Assembly: GCF_041911615.1 (NCBI RefSeq)
Contig: NZ_JAYROR010000036.1
Span: forward strand, 1-31,875
Source: Zoogloea sp041911615
Lineage (GTDB): Bacteria > Pseudomonadota > Gammaproteobacteria > Burkholderiales > Rhodocyclaceae
Reading direction: 5' to 3'
DNA length: 31,875 bases
Part shown: positions 7,814-15,999 of the stretch, one piece after another
How positions within the stretch are numbered: position 1 is the stretch's first letter
Layout of the letters: each line of letters starts with the position of its first letter
Program-made: the position numbers and the translations under genes
The notes under the pieces: generated by a model
The model's database searches: none
The model's input: the letters and a program-made list of their open reading frames with translations, nothing else
Told to the model about the DNA's origin: nothing

Positions 7814-8131
7814 ATGTCGTACCCCCTCTGCGCATCCCTCGACGAAGTGCGCCACCGCATCGACGCCATCGACCGCCAGCTGGTCGCCCTCATCGCCGAG
7901 CGCGGCGCCTATGTGACCCAGGCGGCCACCTTCAAACGCAGCGATGCGGAAGTGGCCGCGCCGGATCGGGTCGCCCAGGTGCTCGCGCGGGTCGACGCGC
8001 TGGCCGCCGAGCACGGCGCCAGCCGGCCGGTGGTCGAGGCCACCTGGCGCGCCATGATCGGCGCCTTCATCGAGAGGGAACGCGCCGCCCGCGCCGGCTT
8101 CCACCCGCCCTCGCCCCAACATCCCGATTGA
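7814..8131 (+). CDS. Chorismate mutase / isochorismate pyruvate-lyase-like (AroQ fold)
   Basis: A 105-residue single-domain AroQ-class protein. The motif DEVRHRIDAIDRQLVALIAE with RGAYVTQAATFKRS is the long first helix with the active-site Arg and Lys of this fold. The second half (PDRVAQVLARVDALAAEHGAS, then MIGAFIERE) gives the remaining helices. The spacing is closer to PchB-like proteins (isochorismate pyruvate lyase with chorismate mutase activity) than to the PheA-fused mutase. The activity cannot be separated by sequence, and no other salicylate or siderophore gene is nearby. The ATG at 7814 has AAAGGAG upstream. The leader carries a strong terminator hairpin. A DMT exporter follows 19 bases later, probably in the same transcript. 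Confidence 0.85.
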   Translation: MSYPLCASLDEVRHRIDAIDRQLVALIAERGAYVTQAATFKRSDAEVAAPDRVAQVLARVDALAAEHGASRPVVEATWRAMIGAFIERERAARAGFHPPSPQHPD

Positions 8132-8150
8132 TCCTGCAGGAGTCACACCC

Positions 8151-9044
8151 ATGTCCGTTCCGCTCGCCTACGCATCGATCATCCTGATCTGGTCCACCAC
8201 CCCGCTGGCTGTCCGCTGGAGCACCGAAGGCACCGGCTTCGCCTTTGCCGTGCTCGCCCGCATGTTGATCGGGGTGACGGTGGCCGCCCTCTTCCTGCGC
8301 CTCGGGCGCTACCCGATTCCGCTGCACGCCCGTGCCCGCCGCGCCTACGTGGTGGGCGGCCTCGGGCTGTTCGGCACCATGGCGCTCACCTACTGGGGCG
8401 CCCGCCATGTGGGCTCCGGGCTGATCTCGGTGCTGTTCGGGCTGTCGCCCATCGTCGCCGGCGTGCTCGCCACCCGCTGGCTGGGCGAGCGCAACCTCAC
8501 CCCCATCAAGATCGGCGGCATGCTGCTGAGCGCCGCCGGGCTGGCGCTGATCTTCCTGCACGATGGCGGCAACGCGCGGGGGAATGAAGCCGCCGGCGTA
8601 GTCGCGCTGCTCGGCGCGGTGCTCGCATCGTCCGCCAGCCTGGTGGCAATGAAGCGGATCGGCGACGACAGCCCGCCGCTCGCCACCACCATCGGCTCGA
8701 TCGTCGTGGCGCTGCCGCTGTTCGCGCTGCTGTGGCTCGCCACCGACGGCACGGTTCCCCGCGACCTGCCCCTACGCGCCGGCGGCGCCATCGCCTATCT
8801 GGGCGTGTTCGGCTCGGCGGTGGGCTTCGCGCTGTACTTCTACGTGGTGCGCCACCTGGAGGCGTCGAAGGTGGCGCTGATCACCCTCATCACGCCGGTG
8901 CTGGCACTGATGCTCGGCCACTGGCTCAATGGCGAAGCCATCGGCCCACGGGTCGCCGCCGGCACGGGGCTGATCCTCGCCGGGCTGGCGATGCACCAGC
9001 ACACCGCGTGGCGGGTGGTGCAGCGGCTGAGGGTGCGGGCTTAG
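8151..9044 (+). CDS. EamA/DMT-superfamily membrane transporter
   Basis: The 297-residue protein has about ten hydrophobic segments in two EamA repeats (about residues 5-130 and 145-285). Examples are LGLFGTMALTYWGARHVGSG at the end of the first and GSAVGFALYFYVVRHLEASK with LITLITPVLALMLGHWLNGE at the second. Drug/metabolite transporters of this type usually export amino acids, amines or other small metabolites. It is coupled to the chorismate mutase-like gene, which hints at an aromatic or chorismate-derived substrate, but this is inference. The AGGAG ribosome-binding site lies about 9 bases before the ATG. Confidence 0.9.
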   Translation: MSVPLAYASIILIWSTTPLAVRWSTEGTGFAFAVLARMLIGVTVAALFLRLGRYPIPLHARARRAYVVGGLGLFGTMALTYWGARHVGSGLISVLFGLSPIVAGVLATRWLGERNLTPIKIGGMLLSAAGLALIFLHDGGNARGNEAAGVVALLGAVLASSASLVAMKRIGDDSPPLATTIGSIVVALPLFALLWLATDGTVPRDLPLRAGGAIAYLGVFGSAVGFALYFYVVRHLEASKVALITLITPVLALMLGHWLNGEAIGPRVAAGTGLILAGLAMHQHTAWRVVQRLRVRA

Positions 9045-9049
9045 GCGGC

Positions 9050-9067
9050 GGGCGACCGAAGTCGCCC
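9050..9067. terminator. Possible hairpin between convergent genes
   Basis: GGGCGAC-CGAA-GTCGCCC forms a 7-bp stem with a tetraloop (UUCG when read on the minus strand). It sits between the convergent DMT and MhpC-like genes. There is no good T-run on either side, so intrinsic termination is uncertain. Confidence 0.4.
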
Positions 9068-9101
9068 CTTCATGCTGCTTGTTGGCCTTCGGCACACCCG
9101 C

Positions 9102-9974
9102 TCAGTGCGTCAGGAAATCCAGCACCATCCGGTTGAACTTGTCCGCGTGCTCCCACTGCGCCCAGTGGCCACAGCGGTTGAAGATGTGCAGCTCGGCGTT
9201 GGGCATGCCCCAGATCAGGCGCAGGCCCACGTCCATCGGCACGAAGCGGTCGTCGCGGCCCCAGATGACCAGCGTCGGGGCGCTGATCTCGCCCAGGCGC
9301 GGGCCGTAGTCGGGGAACTGCCTGGGGTTGGCGGCCAGGCTCTTGACGAAGTTTTCCAGGTGATCCTTGCGCGCCATCATGTTGTCCAGGCGGGCCTGGT
9401 AGAGGGCGTCGGTGAGGCTGCTGGTGTCGAAGACAAACACCGCCATCATCTTCTTGAGGTTCTCGATGGTCGGGTCGCGGTACAGGCCCTGCAGCAGCTT
9501 GATGCCTTCGGTGGGCATCGGCACGAACTGGCTGGGGCCGCCGGTACCGCCGCCCATCAGCACGAGCTTGCCGACCCGGCCGGGGTTGAACAGCGCGAAG
9601 GCCACGGCGCTGTGGCCGCCCATGGAATTACCGATGATGTGCACCTTGTCGAGGCCCAGCGCATCCAGCAGGCCCTTGAGGCAGCGCGCGTTGAGCTCGG
9701 AGCGGGAGCCGGTGCACACGATCGGGTCGCTCTTGCTCCAGCCCGGGCAGTCCATCAGGATCACCCGGTAGCCGGCATTGACCAGCGGTTCGATGTTGCG
9801 GTTGAAGTTGGCCCAGCCGCTGGCGCCGGGGCCGGAGCCGTGCAGCATCACCACCGTCTCGGCGCCGCTGCCACAGTCGTTGTAGTGCAGTTGCAGGTCG
9901 AGGTCGCCCTCGGTGATGCGCACGAAGCGGCTGGTGGCGGCTTCGGAGAGGGGGCTGGCGTCGGGGGTTGTCAT
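9102..9974 (-). CDS. mhpC: Alpha/beta hydrolase, MhpC-like meta-cleavage product hydrolase
   Basis: C-C bond hydrolase that cleaves ring-fission products such as 2-hydroxy-6-ketonona-2,4-dienedioate in the phenylpropionate pathway. The 290 residues follow E. coli MhpC closely as I recall it: YNDCGSGAETVVMLHGSGPG, then FNRNIEPLVNAGYRVILMDC, GNSMGGHSAVAF with nucleophile Ser117, KLVLMGGGTGG, MPTEGIKLL, ARKDHLENFVKSL, WGRDDRFVP with the acid Asp, and CGHWAQWEHAD with the catalytic His. The start at ATG 9974 has AGGA upstream. No other meta-cleavage genes (mhpA, B, D, E, F) are in the window, so this copy is isolated. Substrate range could differ; the BphD-type is the main alternative. Confidence 0.88.
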   Translation of the reverse strand: MTTPDASPLSEAATSRFVRITEGDLDLQLHYNDCGSGAETVVMLHGSGPGASGWANFNRNIEPLVNAGYRVILMDCPGWSKSDPIVCTGSRSELNARCLKGLLDALGLDKVHIIGNSMGGHSAVAFALFNPGRVGKLVLMGGGTGGPSQFVPMPTEGIKLLQGLYRDPTIENLKKMMAVFVFDTSSLTDALYQARLDNMMARKDHLENFVKSLAANPRQFPDYGPRLGEISAPTLVIWGRDDRFVPMDVGLRLIWGMPNAELHIFNRCGHWAQWEHADKFNRMVLDFLTH

Positions 9975-10143
9975 CCTGTTTCCTTTCTCGGCGGCATGGG
10001 GCCCGGCGGCGATGCCGCGGGCGACGCGCGTGGTTATTGTGAGATCCGCCGGCACTCGACCGGAGTCAGGCGAGCGCCGGCGCCGCGCGAAGAGCCGGGC
10101 GGCGACGGACCGTCGCGAGTACACCACGGCGCGCCGCCTGCGC

Positions 10144-10163
10144 GCATCCCGGCGAGGCGGGAT
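10144..10163. other. Perfect 7-bp hairpin downstream of the 182-residue gene
   Basis: CATCCCG-N6-CGGGATG lies about 27 bases after the stop of the minus-strand gene at 10190. There is no T-run, so it may be a Rho-type or processing hairpin rather than an intrinsic terminator. Confidence 0.35.
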
Positions 10164-10189
10164 GTCCACAGGATGCACAGCGCGCCGGT

Positions 10190-10738
10190 TCAGTCCTCGT
10201 CGGGCAACATGCCGAAGAAATTGCGCTCGATCACATCCACGTGTCCCACGCCCACCTCGCTGGCGATTTCCATGCACAGGGCGAAGGCCAGCAGCAGTTC
10301 GGCGCGGGAGGTGGCGCTGCGCAGGCGTTCGCGCACCGGCTGGTCGCCGAAGCGAAGGCTCTGCTCCATGGTGTTGAGCAGGTAGAGCCGGGCCAGGGCC
10401 AGCGAACGACGCTGCCCCGGCACGCTGCGGGGGTGGGCCGGCGGCGGGGTGGTGACGCGCGTCTCGGCGCGCGCTTCGTGGCGAACCGAGGCGCGGCTGG
10501 CCAGCTCGGCCCGATGGCCGGTAAAGCCGACGCGGAACACGAAGCCATCGTCGTGCAGCGATTCGAGCGCCTGGTGCACGTCGCCGAGCCCGGCCGCCGA
10601 GCGCACCAGATCGGCCACGCTGCGGCGGCCGTCGACGAGAATCAACACGGTGCGCAGGCGCGGCGGAACCCGTCTTGCGCGGGTTGCGATCTCCTCTACC
10701 CCGGCCGCGGTCTTGGCCAGAATCCAGTCGTTACCCAT
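10190..10738 (-). CDS. Conserved protein of unknown function with possible winged-helix N-terminus
   Basis: A soluble protein of 182 residues. Residues 1-70 (TAAGVEEIATRARRVPPRLR, then LILVDGRRSVADLVR and ALESLHDDGFV) resemble winged-helix or DUF4388-like modules seen in bacterial regulatory proteins. A Pro/Thr-rich linker follows at about 85-105. The C-terminal half (RLYLLNTMEQSLRFGDQPVR, then ELLLAFALCMEIASEVGV) is helical. GGGAG precedes the ATG. There are no membrane segments. It stands alone between the MhpC-like gene and the next minus-strand operon. Function unknown; the similarity to winged-helix domains is an impression, not a tested match. Confidence 0.72.
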   Translation of the reverse strand: MGNDWILAKTAAGVEEIATRARRVPPRLRTVLILVDGRRSVADLVRSAAGLGDVHQALESLHDDGFVFRVGFTGHRAELASRASVRHEARAETRVTTPPPAHPRSVPGQRRSLALARLYLLNTMEQSLRFGDQPVRERLRSATSRAELLLAFALCMEIASEVGVGHVDVIERNFFGMLPDED

Positions 10739-10797
10739 TGCGCGCTCCCGTGCTGCCGTTGCTTCGATTCGGGGCGCAAGGATACGGTATGAAAACT

Positions 10798-11175
10798 TCA
10801 GTTACGAGACACGCGGCGATGCCGGAAGCTCGCCGGCGCGTGGGCGAACACCACCGAGAACAGCAGGATCAGCCAGAACAGGCTCGGCCGCGCGGCGGCA
10901 TCGACGACGAACCAGCCCAGCAGCGCGAACTTCACCAGCAGAGACAGCCCGGCGCACTCCTGCAGCCAGCACGGGTTGGACCACGCATCCAGCGCCGCCA
11001 TGGCGATACCCGAAGCCACCATCAGCAGCACGAAGAGGACCGACGGCGCGGCGCCCGCCATCAGCAGGCTGGCGCCCACGCCGACCACGCCGGCCAGATG
11101 GGCGGCGCGCAGCCCGACGCCAAGCCAGCGCCGGCCCGGAAAATCCCGGTACGCGGAGGACGGGTGTTCGGCCAT
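10798..11175 (-). CDS. Small four-helix membrane protein
   Basis: The 125-residue protein has four predicted membrane segments: AHLAGVVGVGASLLMAGA, SVLFVLLMVASGIAMAAL, LSLLVKFALLGWFVVDAA and SLFWLILLFSVVFAHAP. The N-terminus is cytoplasmic and polar (MAEHPSSAYRDFPGRRW). It begins 3 bases after the stop of the CinA-like gene, so it is the last gene of a minus-strand operon with the CinA-like and EI24 genes. Function not recognised. Confidence 0.75.
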   Translation of the reverse strand: MAEHPSSAYRDFPGRRWLGVGLRAAHLAGVVGVGASLLMAGAAPSVLFVLLMVASGIAMAALDAWSNPCWLQECAGLSLLVKFALLGWFVVDAAARPSLFWLILLFSVVFAHAPASFRHRRVSRN

Positions 11176-11178
11176 CGC

Positions 11179-11952
11179 CTACAGGTCCGCGCGGGCTTCC
11201 CAGGCGTAGCCGCGTCGGGTCAGCTCGGCGGTGATGCGTGCCATCGCGGCCTCGACACGGACGGTCGGCCCCTTCATGCCCAGCTCGATGTGACGCCGCA
11301 GCCCCTCCCCGCCCACGCTGGGCAGGCTGAACAGCGTGGCGTCCGGGAAGTCGGCGGTGATCGCCTCCATCAGGTCGATGAGCTTGCCTTCCATGGCCTC
11401 CCACACCACCACCGAACGCTCGACGTGATCCACTTGGTGGTGAAGATGGGCGAGGCGCTGGTCGAGCACCCATTCGAGCATCGGCCACGCCATCACCGGA
11501 AAGCCGGGCACGAAGTAATGATTGCGGATCGAAAAGCCGGGAATGCGGTTGTAGGGATTGGGCACGATGTCGGCGCCCTCGGGATAGACGCCCATCTGCA
11601 GGCGCTGGGGCGTGGTCTCGTCGCCGAAGCGCGCGCGGATCTCGGCCTCGGCCTCGGGATGCAGCGCCAGGGGCAGGCCCAGCGCCTCGGCGGCGGCCTG
11701 CCGGGTGTGGTCGTCCGGCGTGGCGCCGATGCCGCCGAAGCTGAACACGATGTCGCCGGTGGCGAAGCTCTCGGCGAGCGTCCGCACCAGCCGCGGCCGC
11801 TCGTCGCCCACGTAGCGCACCCAGGCGAGACGCAGACCACGGGCCTTGAGCAGTTCGAGCAGCCGGGCGAAGTGCTTGTCCTCGCGGCGCCCGGAGAGGA
11901 TTTCGTCGCCGATGATGATGGCGCCGATGGCCGGCGCGGTTCCCGCAGTCAT
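11179..11952 (-). CDS. CinA-like molybdopterin-binding domain protein
   Basis: The 257-residue protein has the MoCF-biosynthesis fold of the CinA N-terminal domain: IGAIIIGDEILSGRREDKHF, then WVRYVGDERPRLVRTL, FSFGGIGATPDDHTRQAAAE, and later YPEGADIVPNPYN and FVPGFPVMAWPM. The second CinA domain (NMN deamidase) is absent, so this is the short form. In full-length CinA the family acts in pyridine nucleotide recycling; the short forms are of unclear role. Its GAGGTG ribosome-binding site lies inside the last codons of the EI24 gene and the two genes are 2 bases apart, so they are translationally linked. Confidence 0.88.
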   Translation of the reverse strand: MTAGTAPAIGAIIIGDEILSGRREDKHFARLLELLKARGLRLAWVRYVGDERPRLVRTLAESFATGDIVFSFGGIGATPDDHTRQAAAEALGLPLALHPEAEAEIRARFGDETTPQRLQMGVYPEGADIVPNPYNRIPGFSIRNHYFVPGFPVMAWPMLEWVLDQRLAHLHHQVDHVERSVVVWEAMEGKLIDLMEAITADFPDATLFSLPSVGGEGLRRHIELGMKGPTVRVEAAMARITAELTRRGYAWEARADL

Positions 11953-11954
11953 GT

Positions 11955-12698
11955 TCACTTCACCTCGATGATGTGCTCGCGGCCGCGCGCCACACGCAGG
12001 GCCGACAGCAGGTAATGCACGAACGCCAGGCCCGAGAGGGCCGGCGCAAACAGATTGAGCAGCGGCACGTGGGCCAGCGCCGCGCCGAGCAGGCCCACGC
12101 CGAACAGGCCGCCGGAGTGCTCGGCGGGAAGCTGCTTCATCTCGTGGGCGTCGGCGTGGGCCATCAGCGCGTCGTAGCGGAAGGCGCGCTGGTTGAGCCA
12201 GGCGGTCAGGATCAGCGAGATGAGCAGCCCGGCGCCGGGAATCAGCCACAGGGGCAGGCTCAGCACCAGCAGCAGCAGGAACTGGACGACCGAGGTGAGC
12301 GCGTTCCAGACGCTGCCGATCGGGCTGCCGCCGCAGCGCCGCTCGATGTCGGCGTAATCGGTGGCGGCCACCCGTTCGAGCATCAGCGGCAGGGCCACGG
12401 CGGCCACCAGGAAGGCGGCGGTCACGTAGATCACCGGCAGCGCCAGCAGCACCAGCCCGATCTTGAACATCAGCAGCGCCACCAGCAGCGCGCCGTCCGA
12501 CGTGGCGAGCCAGTCGCCCACCAACGGCAGCGCGGTGATGAACCCGCTGCCCAGCGCCACCAGCGACCCCCAGCTAACCACCAGCAGGCCGGTCCACACG
12601 AGGCTGGCGGCCAGCGTCGGCCACATCAGGTGCCACAGCACGCCGGGACGACCGAGGCTGCGCAGGGCGGAGAGGTAGGAGAGCAGGATGGTCTTCAT
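11955..12698 (-). CDS. EI24-domain membrane protein (CysZ-like)
   Basis: A protein of 247 residues with several long hydrophobic segments: LAASLVWTGLLVVSWGSLVA, LLVALLMFKIGLVLLALPVI, VTAAFLVAAVALPLMLERVA, VVQFLLLLVLSLPLWLIPGA, and GLFGVGLLGAALAHVPLLNL. The conserved 'iPgaG.l.......w..a....d....' region (IPGAGLLISLILTAWLNQRA) marks the EI24/CysZ family. CysZ is a sulfate channel, but no cys genes are near, so sulfate transport is not implied. It is the first gene of the operon with the CinA-like and small membrane genes. Confidence 0.85.
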   Translation of the reverse strand: MKTILLSYLSALRSLGRPGVLWHLMWPTLAASLVWTGLLVVSWGSLVALGSGFITALPLVGDWLATSDGALLVALLMFKIGLVLLALPVIYVTAAFLVAAVALPLMLERVAATDYADIERRCGGSPIGSVWNALTSVVQFLLLLVLSLPLWLIPGAGLLISLILTAWLNQRAFRYDALMAHADAHEMKQLPAEHSGGLFGVGLLGAALAHVPLLNLFAPALSGLAFVHYLLSALRVARGREHIIEVK

Positions 12699-12777
12699 GC
12701 CGGGGAGGCTCCTTTCGACGGACGGCGGCGCGGCGCCGCGGGCAAGACCGCCATTTTCCCCGATCGTCGGGCGGCGG

Positions 12778-13521
12778 TCACGGGCTGGCGGTGGCGCCGC
12801 ACGCGCGCAGCCCGCCGGCCACCGCGTCGGCGGTGAGCGCGCGCCGCGTCGGCGTGGCCAATTCGGCCGCCTCGCGGGGGTGGACGATCACGCCCGCCTC
12901 CAGCAGCACCGCCGGCACGGTGGCGGTGCGCAGCACCACCAGGTTGTCGTAGTAATACACGCCGTTGGTCTCGTCGGCCCACGGCCGACCGATGCCGGCG
13001 GCCTCGGCGTGGTGGGGCGTGGGGTGCAGGCCGGCCTGGCGCAGGGCGGCGCCGATGGCGCTGGCGCAGTCCAGGCTCTCGGCGAGGCGCGGGTTCTTGC
13101 GCGACACGAACAGCGAAAAGCCCGAGGCGTACTCCGAGTACATCTGCTGCCGGCCTTCCCACACCCAGGGCTGCTGGAATTCGGCCTTCACCGAATCGTG
13201 ATGCACCGACAGCAGGAACCCGGCCCCCGCCGCCTCGGCCTGGGGCGCGCGGGCGTAGAGGTCTTCCATCTCGCCGCGGTAGCCGATCAGGCGCACCGGC
13301 ACGCCATCGGCTTCGAGCCGGGTGGCGATCACCGCGGCAAGCGACTGGTTGTACTCGAACTCGGGCACGCCGTAGGCGCTGGTGGCACCCGGCTTGGCGA
13401 GAAAGTGGCCGACGTCCACGGCCACCGGCACCGCCGCGGTCGCCATGCCGGCGGCCAGCAGCGCGACCGCGCCGACGAGGGCGGCAATCCGCCGGACGGG
13501 CCGGCGAGCGCTTGGGTTCAT
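12778..13521 (-). CDS. N-acetylmuramoyl-L-alanine amidase (Amidase_3), exported
   Basis: Zinc amidase that cleaves the lactyl-amide bond between MurNAc and the stem peptide. 247 residues from an ATG at 13521, chosen because GGAG sits 6 bases upstream; a TTG 12 bases earlier is possible. The N-terminus is a signal peptide (RRIAALVGAVALLAAGMATA). The catalytic domain has VAVDVGHF (zinc His), EFEYNQSL (zinc Glu), SVHHDS (zinc His) and VLLEAGVIVHPREAAEL with the catalytic Glu. There is no AMIN or SPOR domain, so it is not a full AmiC. It lies between the EI24 and TraB/GumN genes on the same strand. Confidence 0.88.
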   Translation of the reverse strand: MNPSARRPVRRIAALVGAVALLAAGMATAAVPVAVDVGHFLAKPGATSAYGVPEFEYNQSLAAVIATRLEADGVPVRLIGYRGEMEDLYARAPQAEAAGAGFLLSVHHDSVKAEFQQPWVWEGRQQMYSEYASGFSLFVSRKNPRLAESLDCASAIGAALRQAGLHPTPHHAEAAGIGRPWADETNGVYYYDNLVVLRTATVPAVLLEAGVIVHPREAAELATPTRRALTADAVAGGLRACGATASP

Positions 13522-13547
13522 GCGTGTCTCCAATCAGGGTTGGCGGC

Positions 13548-14465
13548 TCAGTCGGCCGCGGATTCGACCTGGCGCAGCCGGAAACCGCGCGCCGCCAGCA
13601 ACTCGAGCAGGCCACCCGCGCCACCGAAATGGCCGGCGCCCACCGCGACGAAGGGCCGCTTGCCCGCCTCGAGGCGGGCGACGATCGCGTCGGCCATTTC
13701 GACGTTGCGCCGATCGAGCAGTTCGGCCATCAGGGGCGCCATCTCGGGGCTGCCGATCTCCTCGCGCATCAGGTAGTCCATGCGCGCCACGTCGCCGTGC
13801 CGCCAGGCCTCCAGCATCGCGCCGAAGTAAGCCTCGGCGCCACCCGACTCGATCAGCGCGACCGTCTCGGCCAGGCTCGCGACCTGCGCCGCCGGGCCAC
13901 CGGCCTGCATCGCCGCCACCTGCCGCTCCACGCGCTCCAGCGCCCACGGCGCCTGCCCTCGCGCCCGGATGGCCCGCGCCAGCCACAGGTCGACGCCCTG
14001 ATCGACACTGAAGCCCGCGATCTGCGCCGCCCGCAGGCTGAGCACGGCGTTGGCCATCCACGGCTGCAGGCGCTGCAGCATCGCGTCGGGCACGCCACTG
14101 CGCGCGGCCACCGCGGCCAGACGCGGCCGCAACGCGGCGGGCAGCAGGGCATCGAGACGCGCGCCTTCGGGCAGCGCCGCGGCCTCGCCGAGCCGCGGGC
14201 CGAGTTCGGGGTCGTCCGGATCGAGTTCCAGGGCCAGGCTGTCGGCACCCTCCAGCGCCCCGCGCACCTCGGCCGGCAGCGGGAAGCAGGCCGCGTCGCA
14301 GACGTGGATCGTGCCGTACAGCCACGCCCGCAAGGCCCCGTCGGCGTCGCGCAGCTCCCACAGGTAAAGCGGCCCGCGGGCCATCGCCAGGCCGCAGCAC
14401 AGCAGCAACGCGCACAGCGCCACCGCCTGCCGGCCTCTTCTCCACAGCAAAGCGCTCAAGCTCAT
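13548..14465 (-). CDS. TraB/GumN family protein, exported
   Basis: A 305-residue member of the TraB/PrgY/GumN family, a putative metalloprotease-like fold. The N-terminus has a signal peptide (QAVALCALLLCCGLAMA). Family marks are WLYGTIHVCDAACFPLP with the conserved GTxH, the ELDPDD that follows, and FVAVGAGHFGGAGGLLELLA with the second conserved GxxH near the C-terminus. LERVERQVAAM sits in the middle, where the family usually has 'l E t.e.Q'. Activity in bacteria is poorly defined; extracellular or periplasmic proteolysis has been proposed. It starts 42 bases from miaA, divergently, and ends 26 bases before the amidase start. Confidence 0.85.
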   Translation of the reverse strand: MSLSALLWRRGRQAVALCALLLCCGLAMARGPLYLWELRDADGALRAWLYGTIHVCDAACFPLPAEVRGALEGADSLALELDPDDPELGPRLGEAAALPEGARLDALLPAALRPRLAAVAARSGVPDAMLQRLQPWMANAVLSLRAAQIAGFSVDQGVDLWLARAIRARGQAPWALERVERQVAAMQAGGPAAQVASLAETVALIESGGAEAYFGAMLEAWRHGDVARMDYLMREEIGSPEMAPLMAELLDRRNVEMADAIVARLEAGKRPFVAVGAGHFGGAGGLLELLAARGFRLRQVESAAD

Positions 14466-14477
14466 TTCTCCACCCGC

Positions 14478-14483
14478 TACAAT
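14478..14483 (+). promoter_or_regulatory. Candidate -10 element for miaA
   Basis: TACAAT at 14478-14483 (5 of 6 matches to TATAAT) is followed by a GC-rich stretch GCGCGGC. No good -35 lies 16-18 bases upstream. The start of transcription would be near 14490, giving a leader of about 18 bases before miaA. Confidence 0.5.
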
Positions 14484-14507
14484 GCGCGGCTCATCAAGGT
14501 ACGCATC

Positions 14508-15464
14508 ATGCCCGAAACCGCTCCGCTTCCTCCCGCCATCCTGCTGCTCGGGCCCACCGCCAGCGGCAAGACTGCCAGCGCGCTGACCCTGGCCCGCCGG
14601 CTGCCGGTGGAGATCATCAGCGTCGACTCGGCCCTCGTCTATCGCGACATGGACATCGGCACCGCGAAGCCCAGCGCCGACGAGCGGGCCGCGTGCCCAC
14701 ACCACCTGATCGACGTCGTGAGCCCGGAGGACGCGTATTCGGCCGCCCGCTTCTGCGAGGACGCCCGCCGCCTGATGGGCGAGATCACCGCCCGCGGGCG
14801 CATTCCGCTGCTGGTGGGCGGCACCATGCTGTATTACAAGGCGCTGCGCGAGGGCCTGTCCGAACTCCCCGAGGCCGACCCGGACCTGCGCCGCGACATC
14901 GAAGACGCCGCCGACGCGCGCGGCTGGCCGGCGCTGCACGCCGAACTCGCCGGGCTCGACCCGGACGCCGCCGCGCGCCTCGAACCCAACGACGCCCAGC
15001 GCATCCAGCGCGCCCTGGAGATCGTCCGCCTCACCGGCCGTCCGCTGGCCGACAGCTACGCCCGCCGCGAAGCCCTCGCCCCAACCCACCGTTTCATCCC
15101 CGTCGCCCTCGCCCCCAGCGACCGCGCCGTGCTCCACGCCCGCATCGCGCTGCGCTTCGACGCGATGCTGCTGGCCGGCTTCGTGGACGAAGTGATCGAC
15201 CTGCGCCGCCGCTACCGGCTCGACCCCAAGCTGCCGTCGATGCGCTGCGTGGGCTACCGCCAGGCGCTGGAATACCTCGACGGCCAGTGCGACCTCGCCA
15301 CCTTCCGCGACAAGGGCATCTTTGCCACCCGCCAGCTCGCCAAGCGCCAACTCACCTGGCAGCGCAACTTCCGCGAGCACTGGGGGGATCTGGTCGAGGT
15401 GGACTGCCTCGCCGCCGACGCGGAACACGCGGTTTGGGCCGCGGTCTCACGGGGCCTCGACTGA
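14508..15464 (+). CDS. miaA: tRNA dimethylallyltransferase
   Basis: Adds a dimethylallyl group to N6 of A37 in tRNAs that read UNN codons, improving decoding. 318 residues. The P-loop GPTASGKT is at residues 15-22. SVDSALVYRDMDIGTAKPS follows, then PHHLIDVVSPEDAYSAARF, LLVGGTMLYYKAL, NDAQRIQRALEI and MRCVGYRQALEYL, with FATRQLAKRQLTWQR at the C-terminus binding the tRNA. All family motifs are intact. In many proteobacteria hfq follows miaA, but here an OsmC-like gene follows instead. Confidence 0.97.
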   Translation: MPETAPLPPAILLLGPTASGKTASALTLARRLPVEIISVDSALVYRDMDIGTAKPSADERAACPHHLIDVVSPEDAYSAARFCEDARRLMGEITARGRIPLLVGGTMLYYKALREGLSELPEADPDLRRDIEDAADARGWPALHAELAGLDPDAAARLEPNDAQRIQRALEIVRLTGRPLADSYARREALAPTHRFIPVALAPSDRAVLHARIALRFDAMLLAGFVDEVIDLRRRYRLDPKLPSMRCVGYRQALEYLDGQCDLATFRDKGIFATRQLAKRQLTWQRNFREHWGDLVEVDCLAADAEHAVWAAVSRGLD

Positions 15465-15507
15465 CCGCCGGCCACGCCCGGCCAACCCCGCACCGGAGAC
15501 CCGGGCC

Positions 15508-15972
15508 ATGAGCCAACACACCGCCGACGTCGTCTGGCAACGCAACGGCCAATCCTTCCTAGACCAGCGCTACAGCCGCGCCCACCGCTGGCACTTCGAC
15601 GGCGGCGCCGAAGTCGCGGCGTCGGCCTCGCCCCACGTGGTGCCGCTGCCCTATTCCGACGCCGGCGCCATCGACCCGGAAGAAGCCTTCGTGGCCTCGC
15701 TGGCGAGCTGCCACATGCTGTGGTTTCTGTCCCTCGCCGCCGAACGCGGCTTCTGCGTGGACCGCTACACCGACCACGCCATCGGCGAGATGGGTCGCGA
15801 CGCGACCGGCAGGCTCGCCGTCACGGTGGTCACGCTGCGCCCCGAAGCGGTTTTTGCCGGCGAACGCCTGCCCAGCCGCGACGACATCGAGGCGCTCCAC
15901 CACGCAGCCCACGACGCCTGCTTCATCGCCAACTCGGTGCGCAGCGAGGTCCGCTGCGAACCCCGCTTCTGA
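15508..15972 (+). CDS. OsmC family protein
   Basis: A 154-residue protein of the OsmC/Ohr superfamily, dimeric thiol peroxidases acting on organic hydroperoxides. It shows DPEEAFVASLASCHMLWFLS with the first redox Cys, a central Ala-rich helix, and HHAAHDACFIANSVR with the second Cys in the 'C..s' motif. The two cysteines are the usual catalytic pair. It lies 43 bases after miaA and may be co-transcribed with it. The ribosome-binding site (CACCGGAGAC) is about 9 bases from the ATG. Confidence 0.88.
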   Translation: MSQHTADVVWQRNGQSFLDQRYSRAHRWHFDGGAEVAASASPHVVPLPYSDAGAIDPEEAFVASLASCHMLWFLSLAAERGFCVDRYTDHAIGEMGRDATGRLAVTVVTLRPEAVFAGERLPSRDDIEALHHAAHDACFIANSVRSEVRCEPRF

Positions 15973-15999
15973 GCCCTCGCGCCGGGCGCCCGCCCCGGG

